DNA of 64,000 nucleotides, taken from contig NZ_JQIU01000008.1 in NCBI RefSeq assembly GCF_002379365.1, forward strand, positions 1,955,577-2,019,576, in the 5' to 3' direction. The notes beneath the pieces were generated by a model, which saw only the letters and a program-made list of their open reading frames with translations, did not search any database and was not told the DNA's origin. The stretch is from Brachyspira sp. G79. Lineage in GTDB: Bacteria > Spirochaetota > Brachyspiria > Brachyspirales > Brachyspiraceae. Position numbers and translations under genes: made by a program. Of the stretch, positions 38,893-48,051 are shown in pieces; the stretch's first letter is position 1; each line of letters starts with the position of its first letter.

Positions 38893-39552
38893 CTATAATT
38901 TGTTAATTTTTATATTATTTTCTGATTTTATATTATTTTCTAAAATAGAGATAAACTTCAATTTTTTTAATTTTATCAATTCTTCTGGTATATCATCTAA
39001 TTCATTTGAATCGAGTATTAATTCTTTGAGTTTTTTAAGGTTTTGTATTCTTGAATCTATTTTTTTTATTTTATTAAATGAAGCATCTATAAACTTTATA
39101 TTATGAAGTTCATAGATTTCATCAGGCAAATAAGAAATACTGCAGCCACTTATATCAAGTTCTTCAAGTTTTTCAAGCATTTTGATATTTTTATTTAATT
39201 TATATATGTAATTATAAGAAATATTAAGAGATTTTAAGTTTTTAAGCTCAAAAATTTCTTTATTAATATATCTTATTTTATTGGAAGATATATCAAGATT
39301 TTTTAAGTTTTTTAAATTCGCTATTTCTTTTGGAATCTTTTTTATATAGTTCATAGATATGTATAGGCTTTCTATATTCTCAATTTCAAAAAACTCCAAA
39401 GGAATCTCTGTTATATCTAAATTGCTTAAATTTAATTCTTTTATATCATTGAAATCTTCTTTTTTGATATTTGCTATATCGTAAGCATCATTTTCTTTAG
39501 CCCATTTAATTATATATTTAAAACTACTCTTAGTCATATTTATTAAAGCCAT
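38893..39552 (-). CDS. Leucine-rich repeat protein
   Basis: 219 residues. Seven or so 23-residue LRR units run from about residue 35 to 205, with the pattern LKNLDISSNKIRYINKEIF, LKSLNISYNYIYKLNKNI and LKELILDSNELDDIPEEL. No signal peptide or anchor is visible, so it is probably cytoplasmic. LRR arrays bind proteins. It stands as a single gene, with a gap on each side. The partner is unknown. Confidence 0.88.
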   Translation of the reverse strand: MALINMTKSSFKYIIKWAKENDAYDIANIKKEDFNDIKELNLSNLDITEIPLEFFEIENIESLYISMNYIKKIPKEIANLKNLKNLDISSNKIRYINKEIFELKNLKSLNISYNYIYKLNKNIKMLEKLEELDISGCSISYLPDEIYELHNIKFIDASFNKIKKIDSRIQNLKKLKELILDSNELDDIPEELIKLKKLKFISILENNIKSENNIKINKL

Positions 39553-39629
39553 ATCTTTATTATTTATGGTTTATATTAGCATGCATATACGACAAAAATT
39601 GACGCATTAATACATATTTAATAGTATTT

Positions 39630-40556
39630 TTATATATTTTCTGAATATAAAAAATCATAAAAATAAGAAGGATAATCAATTTCAAATTTAAGCACTTCAT
39701 TGGTTATAGGGTGAGTAAACTCTATTTTTTTGGCAACAAGCATAAGGGCTTTATATTTGTTTGAGCTTTTTGAGTATATTTTATCTCCTGCTACTGGAAA
39801 ATTTTTGTATGATGAATGTACCCTTATTTGATGAGTTCTTCCAGTTTTTAAATCTATTTCTATAAGTGTATGATTTTTAAATCTTTTTAATACCTTTATA
39901 TATGTAAGAGCTTTTTTACCATCTTCTCTTACAGTCATTTTTTTTCTATATATTTTATGTCTTCCTATAGGCAAATTAATTTCTAAATAATTGTCTTTAA
40001 GCAGTCCTATAACTATAGCATGATATATTTTTTTTATTTTGCGGTTTTTAAATTGCTCCTGAATACTTGATACAATATTAGCATTTTTTCCTATAATCAT
40101 AATTCCAGAAGTATCTTTATCAAGCCTATGTATTATTCCAGCTCTGCTTTTATTACCTACAAAGTCAAAATCTTTTATATTATAAAGCAAAGCATTAACC
40201 AAAGTTCCAGTCATTTCTGATGCCGAACAATGCACACTCATTCCTGCAGGCTTATTTATTACAAGAAGGTATTTATCTTCATACAATATGTCTAAACTTA
40301 TATCTTCAGCTTTAGGATTTTCTATATCTATTTCTTTATCGCTATTGTTTATATCAACTTCTATTTTATCATTAATTTTAAGAGCATATGAAAGTTTTTT
40401 TTCACTTCCGTTTACTTTGATAGAGTTTAAATAATTTTTTACCTGACTTCTTGATATATTTAGTTTTTCGCTTATAAATACATCAAGTCTTTTTTTAACA
40501 TCTGCTTCTTCGATTATAAAATATTTATTATCATTTTCATCTTGTTCTTTGTTCAT
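39630..40556 (-). CDS. rluD: RluD-family 23S rRNA pseudouridine synthase
   Basis: 308 residues. An N-terminal S4 RNA-binding domain (KRLDVFISEKLNISRSQVKNYL) is followed by the RluA/RluD catalytic domain: VINKPAGMSVHC, then AGIIHRLDKDTSGIMIIGK with the catalytic Asp in RLDKDTSG, and LKTGRTHQIRVH. It converts uridines in 23S rRNA to pseudouridine. RluA, RluC and RluD are hard to separate by eye, so the exact target is uncertain. It begins 2 bases after lspA, a common pairing in bacteria. Confidence 0.93.
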   Translation of the reverse strand: MNKEQDENDNKYFIIEEADVKKRLDVFISEKLNISRSQVKNYLNSIKVNGSEKKLSYALKINDKIEVDINNSDKEIDIENPKAEDISLDILYEDKYLLVINKPAGMSVHCSASEMTGTLVNALLYNIKDFDFVGNKSRAGIIHRLDKDTSGIMIIGKNANIVSSIQEQFKNRKIKKIYHAIVIGLLKDNYLEINLPIGRHKIYRKKMTVREDGKKALTYIKVLKRFKNHTLIEIDLKTGRTHQIRVHSSYKNFPVAGDKIYSKSSNKYKALMLVAKKIEFTHPITNEVLKFEIDYPSYFYDFLYSENI

Positions 40557-40558
40557 AA

Positions 40559-41110
40559 TTAATTATTTTCATCTTTCTTTTTATCAAAATCTTCTTTAAA
40601 GAAAAATACACCTATAGCTATTATACATATTCCTATAGTAATGGAAGCATCAGCTATATTATAGTTATAAGGAAATCTTATAGTTTCATTAAATCCCATA
40701 CTAATGAAGTCAGTAACATATCCTCTCATAATTCTATCAATCAAATTCCCCATAGCTCCTCCAAGAACCATAGTAAAGCCAATCATAGAAAGTTTTTGTT
40801 TCTTTACATTTATAGACAGCATTATAAAAAATACTACAATCATAGCTAAAAATACTACAACTTTAAGCAGTTCTGGTATTATATGCTGTATAGATTCTGG
40901 AACACTATTAAGAAATCCAAATGATACACCGTAATTTCTAGTATATATAAATATTAATATATCGCCTATTACTCTTTGTACAATTATTTCCTGAAGGTAT
41001 TTATCTATAAAATATTTTGATACTGCATCTGCTATAAAGATAAGCAAGGCTGCTAAAAAATATATTTTTTTTTGTTTTATCTCTTGTGCTATTTTTTTTA
41101 ATTTTATCAT
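40559..41110 (-). CDS. lspA: Lipoprotein signal peptidase (signal peptidase II)
   Basis: 183 residues with four membrane helices. The conserved blocks are NYGVSFGFL, GGAMGNLIDRI (with one catalytic Asp) and YNIADASITIG (second Asp). It cleaves signal peptides of prolipoproteins just before the lipid-bearing Cys, and so acts on the many lipoproteins of this genome. A promoter lies 145 bases upstream. The start at 41110 is taken from the ATG; the preceding leader has no strong ribosome site. Confidence 0.95.
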   Translation of the reverse strand: MIKLKKIAQEIKQKKIYFLAALLIFIADAVSKYFIDKYLQEIIVQRVIGDILIFIYTRNYGVSFGFLNSVPESIQHIIPELLKVVVFLAMIVVFFIMLSINVKKQKLSMIGFTMVLGGAMGNLIDRIMRGYVTDFISMGFNETIRFPYNYNIADASITIGICIIAIGVFFFKEDFDKKKDENN

Positions 41111-41253
41111 ACGGCTTTAACTCTTTTAATATATTTAATTTTTACTGCAATATATAACTTACCTATAATATAAAAAGTGAATTTTTTTCAATATTTTTAA
41201 ATATAATAGAGTATAATAATTTATATTAACAAAAATTACAAGTTTGATTTTAA

Positions 41254-41282
41254 TATATCCCTAAACAACTATATTTTGTCAA
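41254..41282 (-). promoter_or_regulatory. lspA-rluD promoter
   Basis: On the minus strand TTGACA (41282-41277), a 17-base spacer ending TTTAGG and GATATA (41259-41254). Confidence 0.7.
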
Positions 41283-41386
41283 ATTTTAATTATTTATAAA
41301 TGTAATGATAACTTATAAATAGTATAAAGATTATTTAATATTAATAAAATAAGTTTAAAATGTATTATAATAAATATATTTTAGTT

Positions 41387-41500
41387 AAAAAATGCAGTCT
41401 TTCGCAACTGCGTCTTTGTGGACCAGACGGCAAAAGAAGCGGGGGTGGAGAAAAGCCTACACAAACAATAACTTTTGACAAACTTAAGAATTTTCAGTAT
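41387..41500 (+). ncRNA. Candidate structured RNA element
   Basis: A GC-richer block starts with A-rich TGCAGTCTTTCG, contains hairpins GCAGT-ACTGC (41394-41411) and CGTCT-AGACG, and ends near a TTGACAAACTTAAG word. No coding frame is convincing. Strand is not settled. It shares its first words with an element at 12581. Confidence 0.3.
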
Positions 41501-41610
41501 ACACAAATATAATAATATATATAACTATTTCAAACATCTTTTATTATTTACAATTTTTTTTATTTTATGTTATAATTATTGCAAAAATATATTTTATTAA
41601 TGATTTAAGT

Positions 41611-42618
41611 ATGGATTTAAAAATTAAAGCTAAAAAGATTAAACATTCTAAAGTTCTTGTTATAGGCGATTTAATGCTAGATAGATTTACATATGGAGAT
41701 GTCATAAGAATATCTCCTGAAGCTCCAGTTCCAGTACTTCATGTTAATCATGAAGAAAATTATTTGGGCGGTGCTGGAAATGTGGCAAGAAATATCGCTG
41801 CTTTAATTGGCGAAGATAATAATGACAATATCTTTATGATAGGCGTAATAGGAAAAGACAATTCTGCTGATACTATTATAAGTAGTATGAATAAATCTAA
41901 TATATCCTCTAATGGCATAGTTGAAGATAATTCAAGAGATACTATAACAAAAACAAGAATAGTAGCAAATACTCAGCAGATAGTACGCATAGATAATGAA
42001 AGTACCGAGCCTTTTTCTGATAGCATAATGAAGAAAATAGAAAAAAACTTTACTGATAATATAGATAATTATAATGCTGTGATAATAAGTGATTATGCAA
42101 AAGGTATTATTACAAATAAGCTTGCAAAAAAGATAATAGATACCTGCAATAAAAAAAATAAGCCTGTATTGGTAGACCCTGCTATAAAACATTTTTCATT
42201 TTATAAAAGAGCTACACTTATGACACCTAATTTGAAGGAAGCCGTTGAAGGTATGGACAGTAAATTTCCTTTTTATGAGTTTAATCCTGAAGCTATAAAT
42301 ATATTAGGAAATGATATAATAAAAAAATTAGCACTCTCAAAACTGATGATAACTTTAGGTGCTAATGGTATGGCATTATTTGATAAAGATATAAAAGGGC
42401 CTGATAAAAAAACTCCTTTTATAATACCTACAAAGGCAAAAAGTGTGTTTGATGTTTCTGGAGCGGGAGACACTGTTATATCGGTACTTGCTATGTGTTT
42501 ATCAGTAGGATTAACTTTTAAGGAGTCTTCTGAAATAGCAAATGCTGCTGCTGGTATTGTTGTAGGAAAGAGGGGAACTTCCACTTTAACATTAGATGAG
42601 CTTATGGAAGTATTATAA
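41611..42618 (+). CDS. hldA: D-glycero-beta-D-manno-heptose-7-phosphate kinase (RfaE domain I)
   Basis: 335 residues, a PfkB/ribokinase-fold sugar kinase. Landmarks: LVIGDLMLDRFTYGDVIRISPEAPVPVL and LGGAGNVARNIAA at the N-terminus, VISDYAKGI mid-way and VFDVSGAGDTVISVLA with the catalytic Asp at about residue 280. The ISPEAPVPVL word is typical of HldE/RfaE1 heptose kinases. Only the kinase domain is present, so the nucleotidyltransferase must be separate. It feeds ADP-heptose synthesis for envelope glycolipid. A lipoprotein gene follows. Confidence 0.88.
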   Translation: MDLKIKAKKIKHSKVLVIGDLMLDRFTYGDVIRISPEAPVPVLHVNHEENYLGGAGNVARNIAALIGEDNNDNIFMIGVIGKDNSADTIISSMNKSNISSNGIVEDNSRDTITKTRIVANTQQIVRIDNESTEPFSDSIMKKIEKNFTDNIDNYNAVIISDYAKGIITNKLAKKIIDTCNKKNKPVLVDPAIKHFSFYKRATLMTPNLKEAVEGMDSKFPFYEFNPEAINILGNDIIKKLALSKLMITLGANGMALFDKDIKGPDKKTPFIIPTKAKSVFDVSGAGDTVISVLAMCLSVGLTFKESSEIANAAAGIVVGKRGTSTLTLDELMEVL

Positions 42619-42652
42619 TAAGTTTTATACAAATTGGAAATATTATTTTATT

Positions 42653-43784
42653 ATGAAGAGAAAAATTATATTATTATTTATACTATTATTATTTATTGTT
42701 TCCTGTCTGCCAAAACCTTTAATAGTGCCTGCTAAGGTTGTTACAGAACTTACTTTAGGTAAGGATATAGGTGTTTACAGCAATGAGTTTGTAGATTTGG
42801 ACAGTCCTAAAATATATAAAGTTGATAACGAATACTATTTCGGTGATTTTTATATAGTTAAAGATGATACTGTTTATGCTTTAGATGTATCCAATTCAAG
42901 AATGGTTATAGCTTCTGGAAGTAATGTAAGGTATTTTCCTTTGGAATATAATAATCTCGAAACTTCAAAAATATCTCTTATAGATTCAAATGCTAATATT
43001 TATATAACAGGATACAATTTAAGATATGTAGGAGATATAGTAGTTAGCAATGTTATGATGAGTCTTCCATCTGAAAGTCCTACAACTGAGGGTGATGATA
43101 CTCCGCGTATAGAAACTTATACAGTAAAAGTAACTAATACTAATTATACTAAAGTAGGTTTTGTATCTCTAAATAAAATATCTTCCAACGGTAATACATT
43201 GTACAGCATAGATACTGTTATTGATAACGAATACGAATCTTTAGTTAAATTAATAACATTAACCAATCATAAATTTGCTCTTCTTAAAAGAGATGAAAAC
43301 AAAGTTCCTTTATTAGATATATATGATATGGACACTGGAAAGATGGAAAAAAAGATTCTCTCTTAAAGATGTTGAATATACTGATAAGACAGCTATGTCT
43401 TACAGAGAAATAGTAGACTGTGTATATGTACCAGATAAAGAGGTTATAGCAATTCTTACGATGAATATAGTAGAAGGTAAGCATCAGGAAGATATTATAT
43501 ACACATCAAAACTGGATAATTTTAATCTTAAAGAAACATATAAAATACCAAATAGAGATAATTCTCTTGCAGTAGGAATATCAAGCACTGGAAGAGTTAC
43601 ATATACTGGCATGGATAATGGAATGTATTTCTTCATAAGAACTAATCCATTTTTATCTCAAAATTACAGCAAAGAATATTTAGGTACTGACGGTTTTAAT
43701 AAGTTAAGAGGAATACATATGTTTGATGATTCTATTTATGGCTTTATGGTAGAAGAAGGGATAATTAGATTTCAAAATTATTGA
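42653..43784 (+). pseudogene. Lipoprotein gene interrupted at a seven-A run
   Basis: ATG 42653 opens a lipoprotein signal (RKIILLFILLLFIVSC) and a beta-rich mature part; the frame ends at 43366 with EKKILS. A second frame takes over at the A-run 43347-43353 and continues RFSLKDVEYTDKTAMSY to 43784. Removing one A joins them into a 376-residue protein. The sequence has beta-strand runs like a propeller or beta-sandwich (TYTVKVTNTNYTKVGFVSL). The gene follows hldA. It could be inactivated, phase-variable or rescued by slippage at the run, or it could be a sequence error. Confidence 0.8.
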
Positions 43785-43811
43785 TATATCTAAAAAATTA
43801 TAGTTTGTCAA
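43783..43811 (-). promoter_or_regulatory. Outward promoter-like element, left side of GC-rich island
   Basis: On the minus strand TTGACA (43811-43806), a 17-base spacer ending TTTTTAGA and TATATC (43788-43783). It points into the 3' end of the lipoprotein gene on its antisense strand. Confidence 0.5.
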
Positions 43812-44160
43812 CTGATACACTTTATATAGAATTATCAGCTTTTTTGCATAACATGCTCTACGGGTTTCGCCAAAGTTTTTGCCATAGGATCAAAACGTAA
43901 TCGCTAGAACTTTATATCTTAAAGATATGTATTAAACGTATATTAATATCTACAGGCACGCTTCGAGATGGTACTTAGCCAAATTCAGCCTTTTCATAGA
44001 ATAAAACATAGTGGTTCTCGTAAAGGATAGTACACCTAGCCAACTGTACTTTATCTGTTGCGGACGGACAGGAGTCATAAAAACATTGTGGTCTTGTATA
44101 AGAATGAAAAGTTACCGCTTTGTGTAAAACCAAAGATATTAAAAACAAAATATTATTTCA
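43812..44160. other. GC-richer structured intergenic island
   Basis: This gap (43785-44289) has no convincing gene. Its middle is visibly richer in G and C than other gaps. It contains several inverted repeats, for example ATATCTTAAAGATAT near 43915 and AGTAC/GTACT near 44030-44050. It is flanked by outward-facing promoter-like repeats. I could not match it to tmRNA, RNase P RNA, SRP RNA or a group II intron. Confidence 0.5.
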
Positions 44161-44163
44161 TTT

Positions 44164-44192
44164 TTAACAATTTATAGTTTTTTAGGTATATA
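44164..44192 (+). promoter_or_regulatory. Outward promoter-like element, right side of GC-rich island
   Basis: TTAACA (44164-44169), a 17-base spacer ending TTTTTTAGG and TATATA (44187-44192). It points toward the 3' end of the FAH-family gene, antisense to it. Confidence 0.5.
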
Positions 44193-44289
44193 ATAATATT
44201 TTATATTATTAATAAATTATAATTATTTAGATATATCATAATAAAATATTACATCTAATTTAAACATCACTAAAAAACAAGCATATTCT

Positions 44290-45174
44290 TTATTCTACAA
44301 AGTTTATAAGTTCTCCTATACCTTCTATAGAGCATGTTATTTTATCACCATGCTTCATATATTTAGGAGGATTAAATGACATTCCAACACCTCCAGGAGT
44401 TCCTGTAGCTATGATATCTCCAGTTTCTAATGTCATACCTTTTGATATATCAGAAACCAAATAATTTATATTATGTATCATATATTTTGTGTTTGATGAT
44501 TGTCTTACTTCATCATTCAAAATACTTTTTACTTCTAGAGGGAATTTTATATCATCTTTATAAACTATACAAGGCCCCATAGCACTGTAAGAATCTAAAC
44601 TTTTTCCCTTATACCATTGAGAATGACATTTTTGTATATTTCTAGAAGATATATCATTAAAAATACTGTATCCGAATATATAATCATTAACATCTTCAGG
44701 ATTTATGTCTTTTGCCGTTTTACCAATAATTACAGCAAGCTCAACTTCATAATCAAGGCATTCATCTAAATCAAATCTTCCCTTTATTTTATCGCCAAGC
44801 CCTATAATTTCTATAGCACGTTTAGAAAAATACACTGGGGCTTTAACCTCTTTAAAATCTTTCATATCTTTTTTAATTTCAGATAAATGATCATCATAAT
44901 TAACCCCTACGCATATAATATCATGAATAGGTTTTCTTATAGGTGAAAGTATCTGTACATTCTCAAGAGAATAAGAACGTGTACAATTCTCTTCGGCATA
45001 TTTCAATTTTTTTAATATATCATCATTCATCATTTTTATTAACTGTATCATAGGATTATCATTTGATTTGAAATCAGGGATTATTTCATTTATGGCTATT
45101 ACTTTCTTTGAGTCTTTACTTAGTATACCAATAGATTCTGTGTTATTCCATTCTACAAAAGATACAAATTTCAT
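44290..45174 (-). CDS. Fumarylacetoacetate-hydrolase family protein
   Basis: 294 residues. The C-terminal about 210 residues form the FAH catalytic domain. Evidence is PIRKPIHDIICVGVNYDDHL, then LDYEVELAVIIGKTAKDI with the metal-binding Glu pair, GYSIFNDISSRNIQ and a late GDIIATGTPGGVGMSF. Family members cleave C-C bonds of beta-diketo acids or are oxaloacetate decarboxylases/tautomerases; the real substrate is not evident. It is a single gene beside the structured island. Confidence 0.92.
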   Translation of the reverse strand: MKFVSFVEWNNTESIGILSKDSKKVIAINEIIPDFKSNDNPMIQLIKMMNDDILKKLKYAEENCTRSYSLENVQILSPIRKPIHDIICVGVNYDDHLSEIKKDMKDFKEVKAPVYFSKRAIEIIGLGDKIKGRFDLDECLDYEVELAVIIGKTAKDINPEDVNDYIFGYSIFNDISSRNIQKCHSQWYKGKSLDSYSAMGPCIVYKDDIKFPLEVKSILNDEVRQSSNTKYMIHNINYLVSDISKGMTLETGDIIATGTPGGVGMSFNPPKYMKHGDKITCSIEGIGELINFVE

Positions 45175-45464
45175 TTAATACTCCATTTACAAAAATTGAA
45201 AAAATAACATTATTATAGCTTAACAAATAAAGCTATATAAAAAATTAATGATGTTTTTAAGACAATTTTTAAAAAGTTTTTTAATTTATAATAGTGTTCA
45301 TTATATTATAATAGATTTATAATTGTTTTTCAATATGCTGTAATTTTTTAAAATTATTTTCGAATTAATATTGTATAAATAATTTGATATATACACAATT
45401 AAATGATATAATAAAAAACTATAAAAATTATTTAATTATAATAAATTGTGGATTTTTCTTTAGT

Positions 45465-46052
45465 ATGAACCATTTAATCACAGGACCAATGTTTGCAGGA
45501 AAGTCTAAATATCTGATAAAGACATTAGACTATCTCTTAATGGAAAATAAAGATATAAAAATATTATTTATATACCCAGCTATTTCTTTCAGAGGATATT
45601 TCTGCCGAGACAAAAATGTATATTTAGATAAAAGAATAGATATAATTACCGAAGAAGAAATTGAAAAAGATTTAGGAAATAATATAGAAAGTATTTATAA
45701 ATATATTTCAAAATATAATGTTATAGGCATAGATGAGTTTTGTTTTTTAAAAGAACCAAAAATATTTGCCGATTTAATGAAAATGTGCAGTAATGATGAT
45801 ATAGACTTCTGCGTAGCTTCTCTTGATATGGATTATAAAAGAAATTATTGGGAAAGTGTATCAAATCTTATAGAGGAAGATTTAATAGATATTCATACAA
45901 AAGTATTCGGTAAGTGTGAATGCGGAAGAAAGGGTATATATTCAAAAAGGATAGCAAAAGATATTGATAGAGTTGTAATTGGAGATGATATATATAAATG
46001 CGTTTGCAGATACTGTTATGAAGGTGAAGATGAAGAAAAATTTGACCTATAA
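45465..46052 (+). CDS. tdk: Thymidine kinase, type II
   Basis: 195 residues from ATG 45465; the open frame extends upstream but the extra residues do not fit the family. The P-loop GPMFAGKSKYLI is at the very N-terminus. IGIDEFCFLKEP corresponds to the DEaQF motif. The lasso and zinc-site cysteines are CECGRKGIYSKR and CVCRYCY. It phosphorylates thymidine in the salvage pathway. The sequence is rather divergent, so substrate range could differ. It converges on dnaX. Confidence 0.85.
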   Translation: MNHLITGPMFAGKSKYLIKTLDYLLMENKDIKILFIYPAISFRGYFCRDKNVYLDKRIDIITEEEIEKDLGNNIESIYKYISKYNVIGIDEFCFLKEPKIFADLMKMCSNDDIDFCVASLDMDYKRNYWESVSNLIEEDLIDIHTKVFGKCECGRKGIYSKRIAKDIDRVVIGDDIYKCVCRYCYEGEDEEKFDL

Positions 46053-46240
46053 TAATTGTCAAAAATAGTAACTGAGAATAAAAAAATAAAAGTTATATAA
46101 ATACCTAGTAATGTCTATATAATAAAATAAGTAATGTTGTACATAAGGGCAAGACTTAGTGCAAAATAATAAAAATTTAAAAATTATATTTTTATAAATA
46201 TTTATTTAAATTTGTTTTTATAATTTTATCATTATATATA

Positions 46241-47797
46241 TTATAGAGAACCCTCATCTACCTCGGTAGCCTGAAGACGGCTTTTTAATTTATCTATCAT
46301 ATTACCTTCAACTGCTTTCTGAAACTGTATAGCAACATCTTTATTTTTTGTAAACTTAGGTATAGCTTTTGATATCAAATCATTTATTCTTTTATCAGAC
46401 TGTGTCATCTCAAATATATTATCAGGAAGTGCCACTATTAATGTAGCCCCTCTACTTTCTATAGGATTACCCTGTGATAAAAGAGAATATATAGTAGGGC
46501 TTTCTGTTTCTATAAAAGAAAGTATTTTATTGTAGAATATGCGTCTCTTATCAGTTGGATTTAAAGGCACATCATACTGAGGTTTAGGCTGATTTGACTG
46601 TGAAACTGTATTATTATTAGCACTTTCAAAACCATAATCTTCATTAACAGAAACAGCCTGCATATTAGAAGCTATTATATCAACAGGACGTATTAGATTA
46701 TCTGTATTAAGTAAAAGAAGCATACGCATTTCAAATATAGTTCTAGGATTAGAAGCACTTCTTATACGCTCTTCTGTAAGTAATATATAATCAAGTATTC
46801 TCTCTATCTCATCATCACTGTAATGATTAACAAATACTTTTAAATCATCTCTTTCATTTTCAGTAATCTCTAATAATTTTATATCATCAATACCACTTTT
46901 TATCATAAGAACAACACGCATATACTCTATTACACTGTTTATAAATGTTCTAGGGTCCACTGCATCTTCAAATAATTTCTTTACAAACTCAAAATAAGAT
47001 TTTTTATTTTCAGACATTATAATATCAAAAAACTCTTTAACAAAAGAAAAATTATTTCCTCCTACAACAGCATTAACATCAGCACTTGTTATATACTTTT
47101 TATCGGTAGTGTAAGCTATCATTTTTTCAAGTATAGTTTCACTATCTCGCACAGAGCCTCTTGCCTGCTTTGCTATTAAAAATATTGCCTCTTCATCATA
47201 TTTAATATTTTCTTTATCAAGTATTCCTTTTAATATTTTCTCTAAATCTTCTATTCCTAATGACTTAAAAGTATACTGCTGACATCTGCTTCTTATAGTA
47301 GGAAGTACTCTGTCAGCTTCAGTAGTAGCAAGTATAAACACAACATGAGCAGGAGGCTCTTCCAAAGTTTTAAGAAGTGCATTAAAAGCCTCATTAGTTA
47401 TCTGATGCACCTCATCTATAATATATACTTTGTATTTTCCAGCTACTGGAGATATACGCACATTTTCTATAATGCTTCTAATATTTTCTATACCTCTATT
47501 GCTTGCACCGTCAATTTCTATAACATCAAGAGGAGTTCCGTTTTCTATTTGAGTACATGAAGGACAAACTCCGCATGGCTTATCAGTAGGACCATTAACA
47601 CAGTTTAGAGCTTTGGCTATAATCCTAGCAAGAGAAGTTTTACCCACACCATGAGCCCCTGAAAATAGATATGCATGTGCTATCTTTTTTTGTGCTATAC
47701 TTTTTGATATAGTCTTAGTTATATGCTCCTGACCTATAACCTCTTCAAAAGTTTGAGGACGGTATTTTCTTGCTATTACTTTATAGTTTTCTGCCAT
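46241..47797 (-). CDS. dnaX: DNA polymerase III subunit gamma/tau
   Basis: 518 residues. It is the clamp-loader ATPase of the replisome. N-terminal motifs: KYRPQTFEEVIGQEHI, Walker A FSGAHGVGKTSLARI, zinc-binding CVNGPTDKPCGVCPSC, Walker B YIIDEVHQITNEAFNALLK and the SRC motif IRSRCQQYTF. The C-terminal part (from about residue 370) is the less conserved polymerase-binding region. It has its own promoter and is followed by an AT-rich gap. Confidence 0.97.
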   Translation of the reverse strand: MAENYKVIARKYRPQTFEEVIGQEHITKTISKSIAQKKIAHAYLFSGAHGVGKTSLARIIAKALNCVNGPTDKPCGVCPSCTQIENGTPLDVIEIDGASNRGIENIRSIIENVRISPVAGKYKVYIIDEVHQITNEAFNALLKTLEEPPAHVVFILATTEADRVLPTIRSRCQQYTFKSLGIEDLEKILKGILDKENIKYDEEAIFLIAKQARGSVRDSETILEKMIAYTTDKKYITSADVNAVVGGNNFSFVKEFFDIIMSENKKSYFEFVKKLFEDAVDPRTFINSVIEYMRVVLMIKSGIDDIKLLEITENERDDLKVFVNHYSDDEIERILDYILLTEERIRSASNPRTIFEMRMLLLLNTDNLIRPVDIIASNMQAVSVNEDYGFESANNNTVSQSNQPKPQYDVPLNPTDKRRIFYNKILSFIETESPTIYSLLSQGNPIESRGATLIVALPDNIFEMTQSDKRINDLISKAIPKFTKNKDVAIQFQKAVEGNMIDKLKSRLQATEVDEGSL

Positions 47798-47838
47798 ATT
47801 TATAGTGTTCCATTATATTTATTATTTTTAACTAATTC

Positions 47839-47866
47839 ATTTTAACAGACTATATTTATTTGTCAA
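47839..47866 (-). promoter_or_regulatory. dnaX promoter
   Basis: On the minus strand TTGACA (47866-47861), a 16-base spacer and TAAAAT (47844-47839), 42 bases before the start. Confidence 0.65.
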
Positions 47867-47994
47867 TTTTAGTATTAATTAAAATATATTTAATATATTA
47901 ATAACATATATTATTTAATATAGAAAATTTTCACTCAAAAATTAATAACTATATCTATTAATAAATATTGATAGATATAATTTTTTTATACAAC

Positions 47995-48022
47995 TTGACA
48001 TAATAGTTTATATATTTATAAT
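47995..48022 (+). promoter_or_regulatory. Promoter of the toxin-like nuclease gene
   Basis: TTGACA (47995-48000), 16 bases, TATAAT (48017-48022), then GAGG 7 bases before ATG 48052. Confidence 0.75.
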
Positions 48023-48051
48023 TAATAAATATAATTTAATAGAGGATATAT

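Larger units (their letters stand above)
41111..41610. other. Intergenic region with promoter and structured element
   Basis: No gene is seen. Near lspA is its promoter (41254-41282). Bases 41387-41500 are clearly richer in G and C and can form two hairpins, GCAGT/ACTGC and CGTCT/AGACG, followed by a G-run; a small RNA is possible. Confidence 0.5.

Noticed and set aside
43950-44078. A 42-codon minus-strand frame inside the GC-rich island (MTPVRPQQIK...)
   Set aside because: It has no Shine-Dalgarno sequence, lies across the stem-loops of the island, and shows no recognisable family; chance is likely at this base composition.
43812-44160. tmRNA, RNase P RNA, SRP RNA or group II intron in the island
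   Set aside because: I looked for the tRNA-like ends and tag, the P4 sequences, the SRP tetraloop helix and domain V; none is present.
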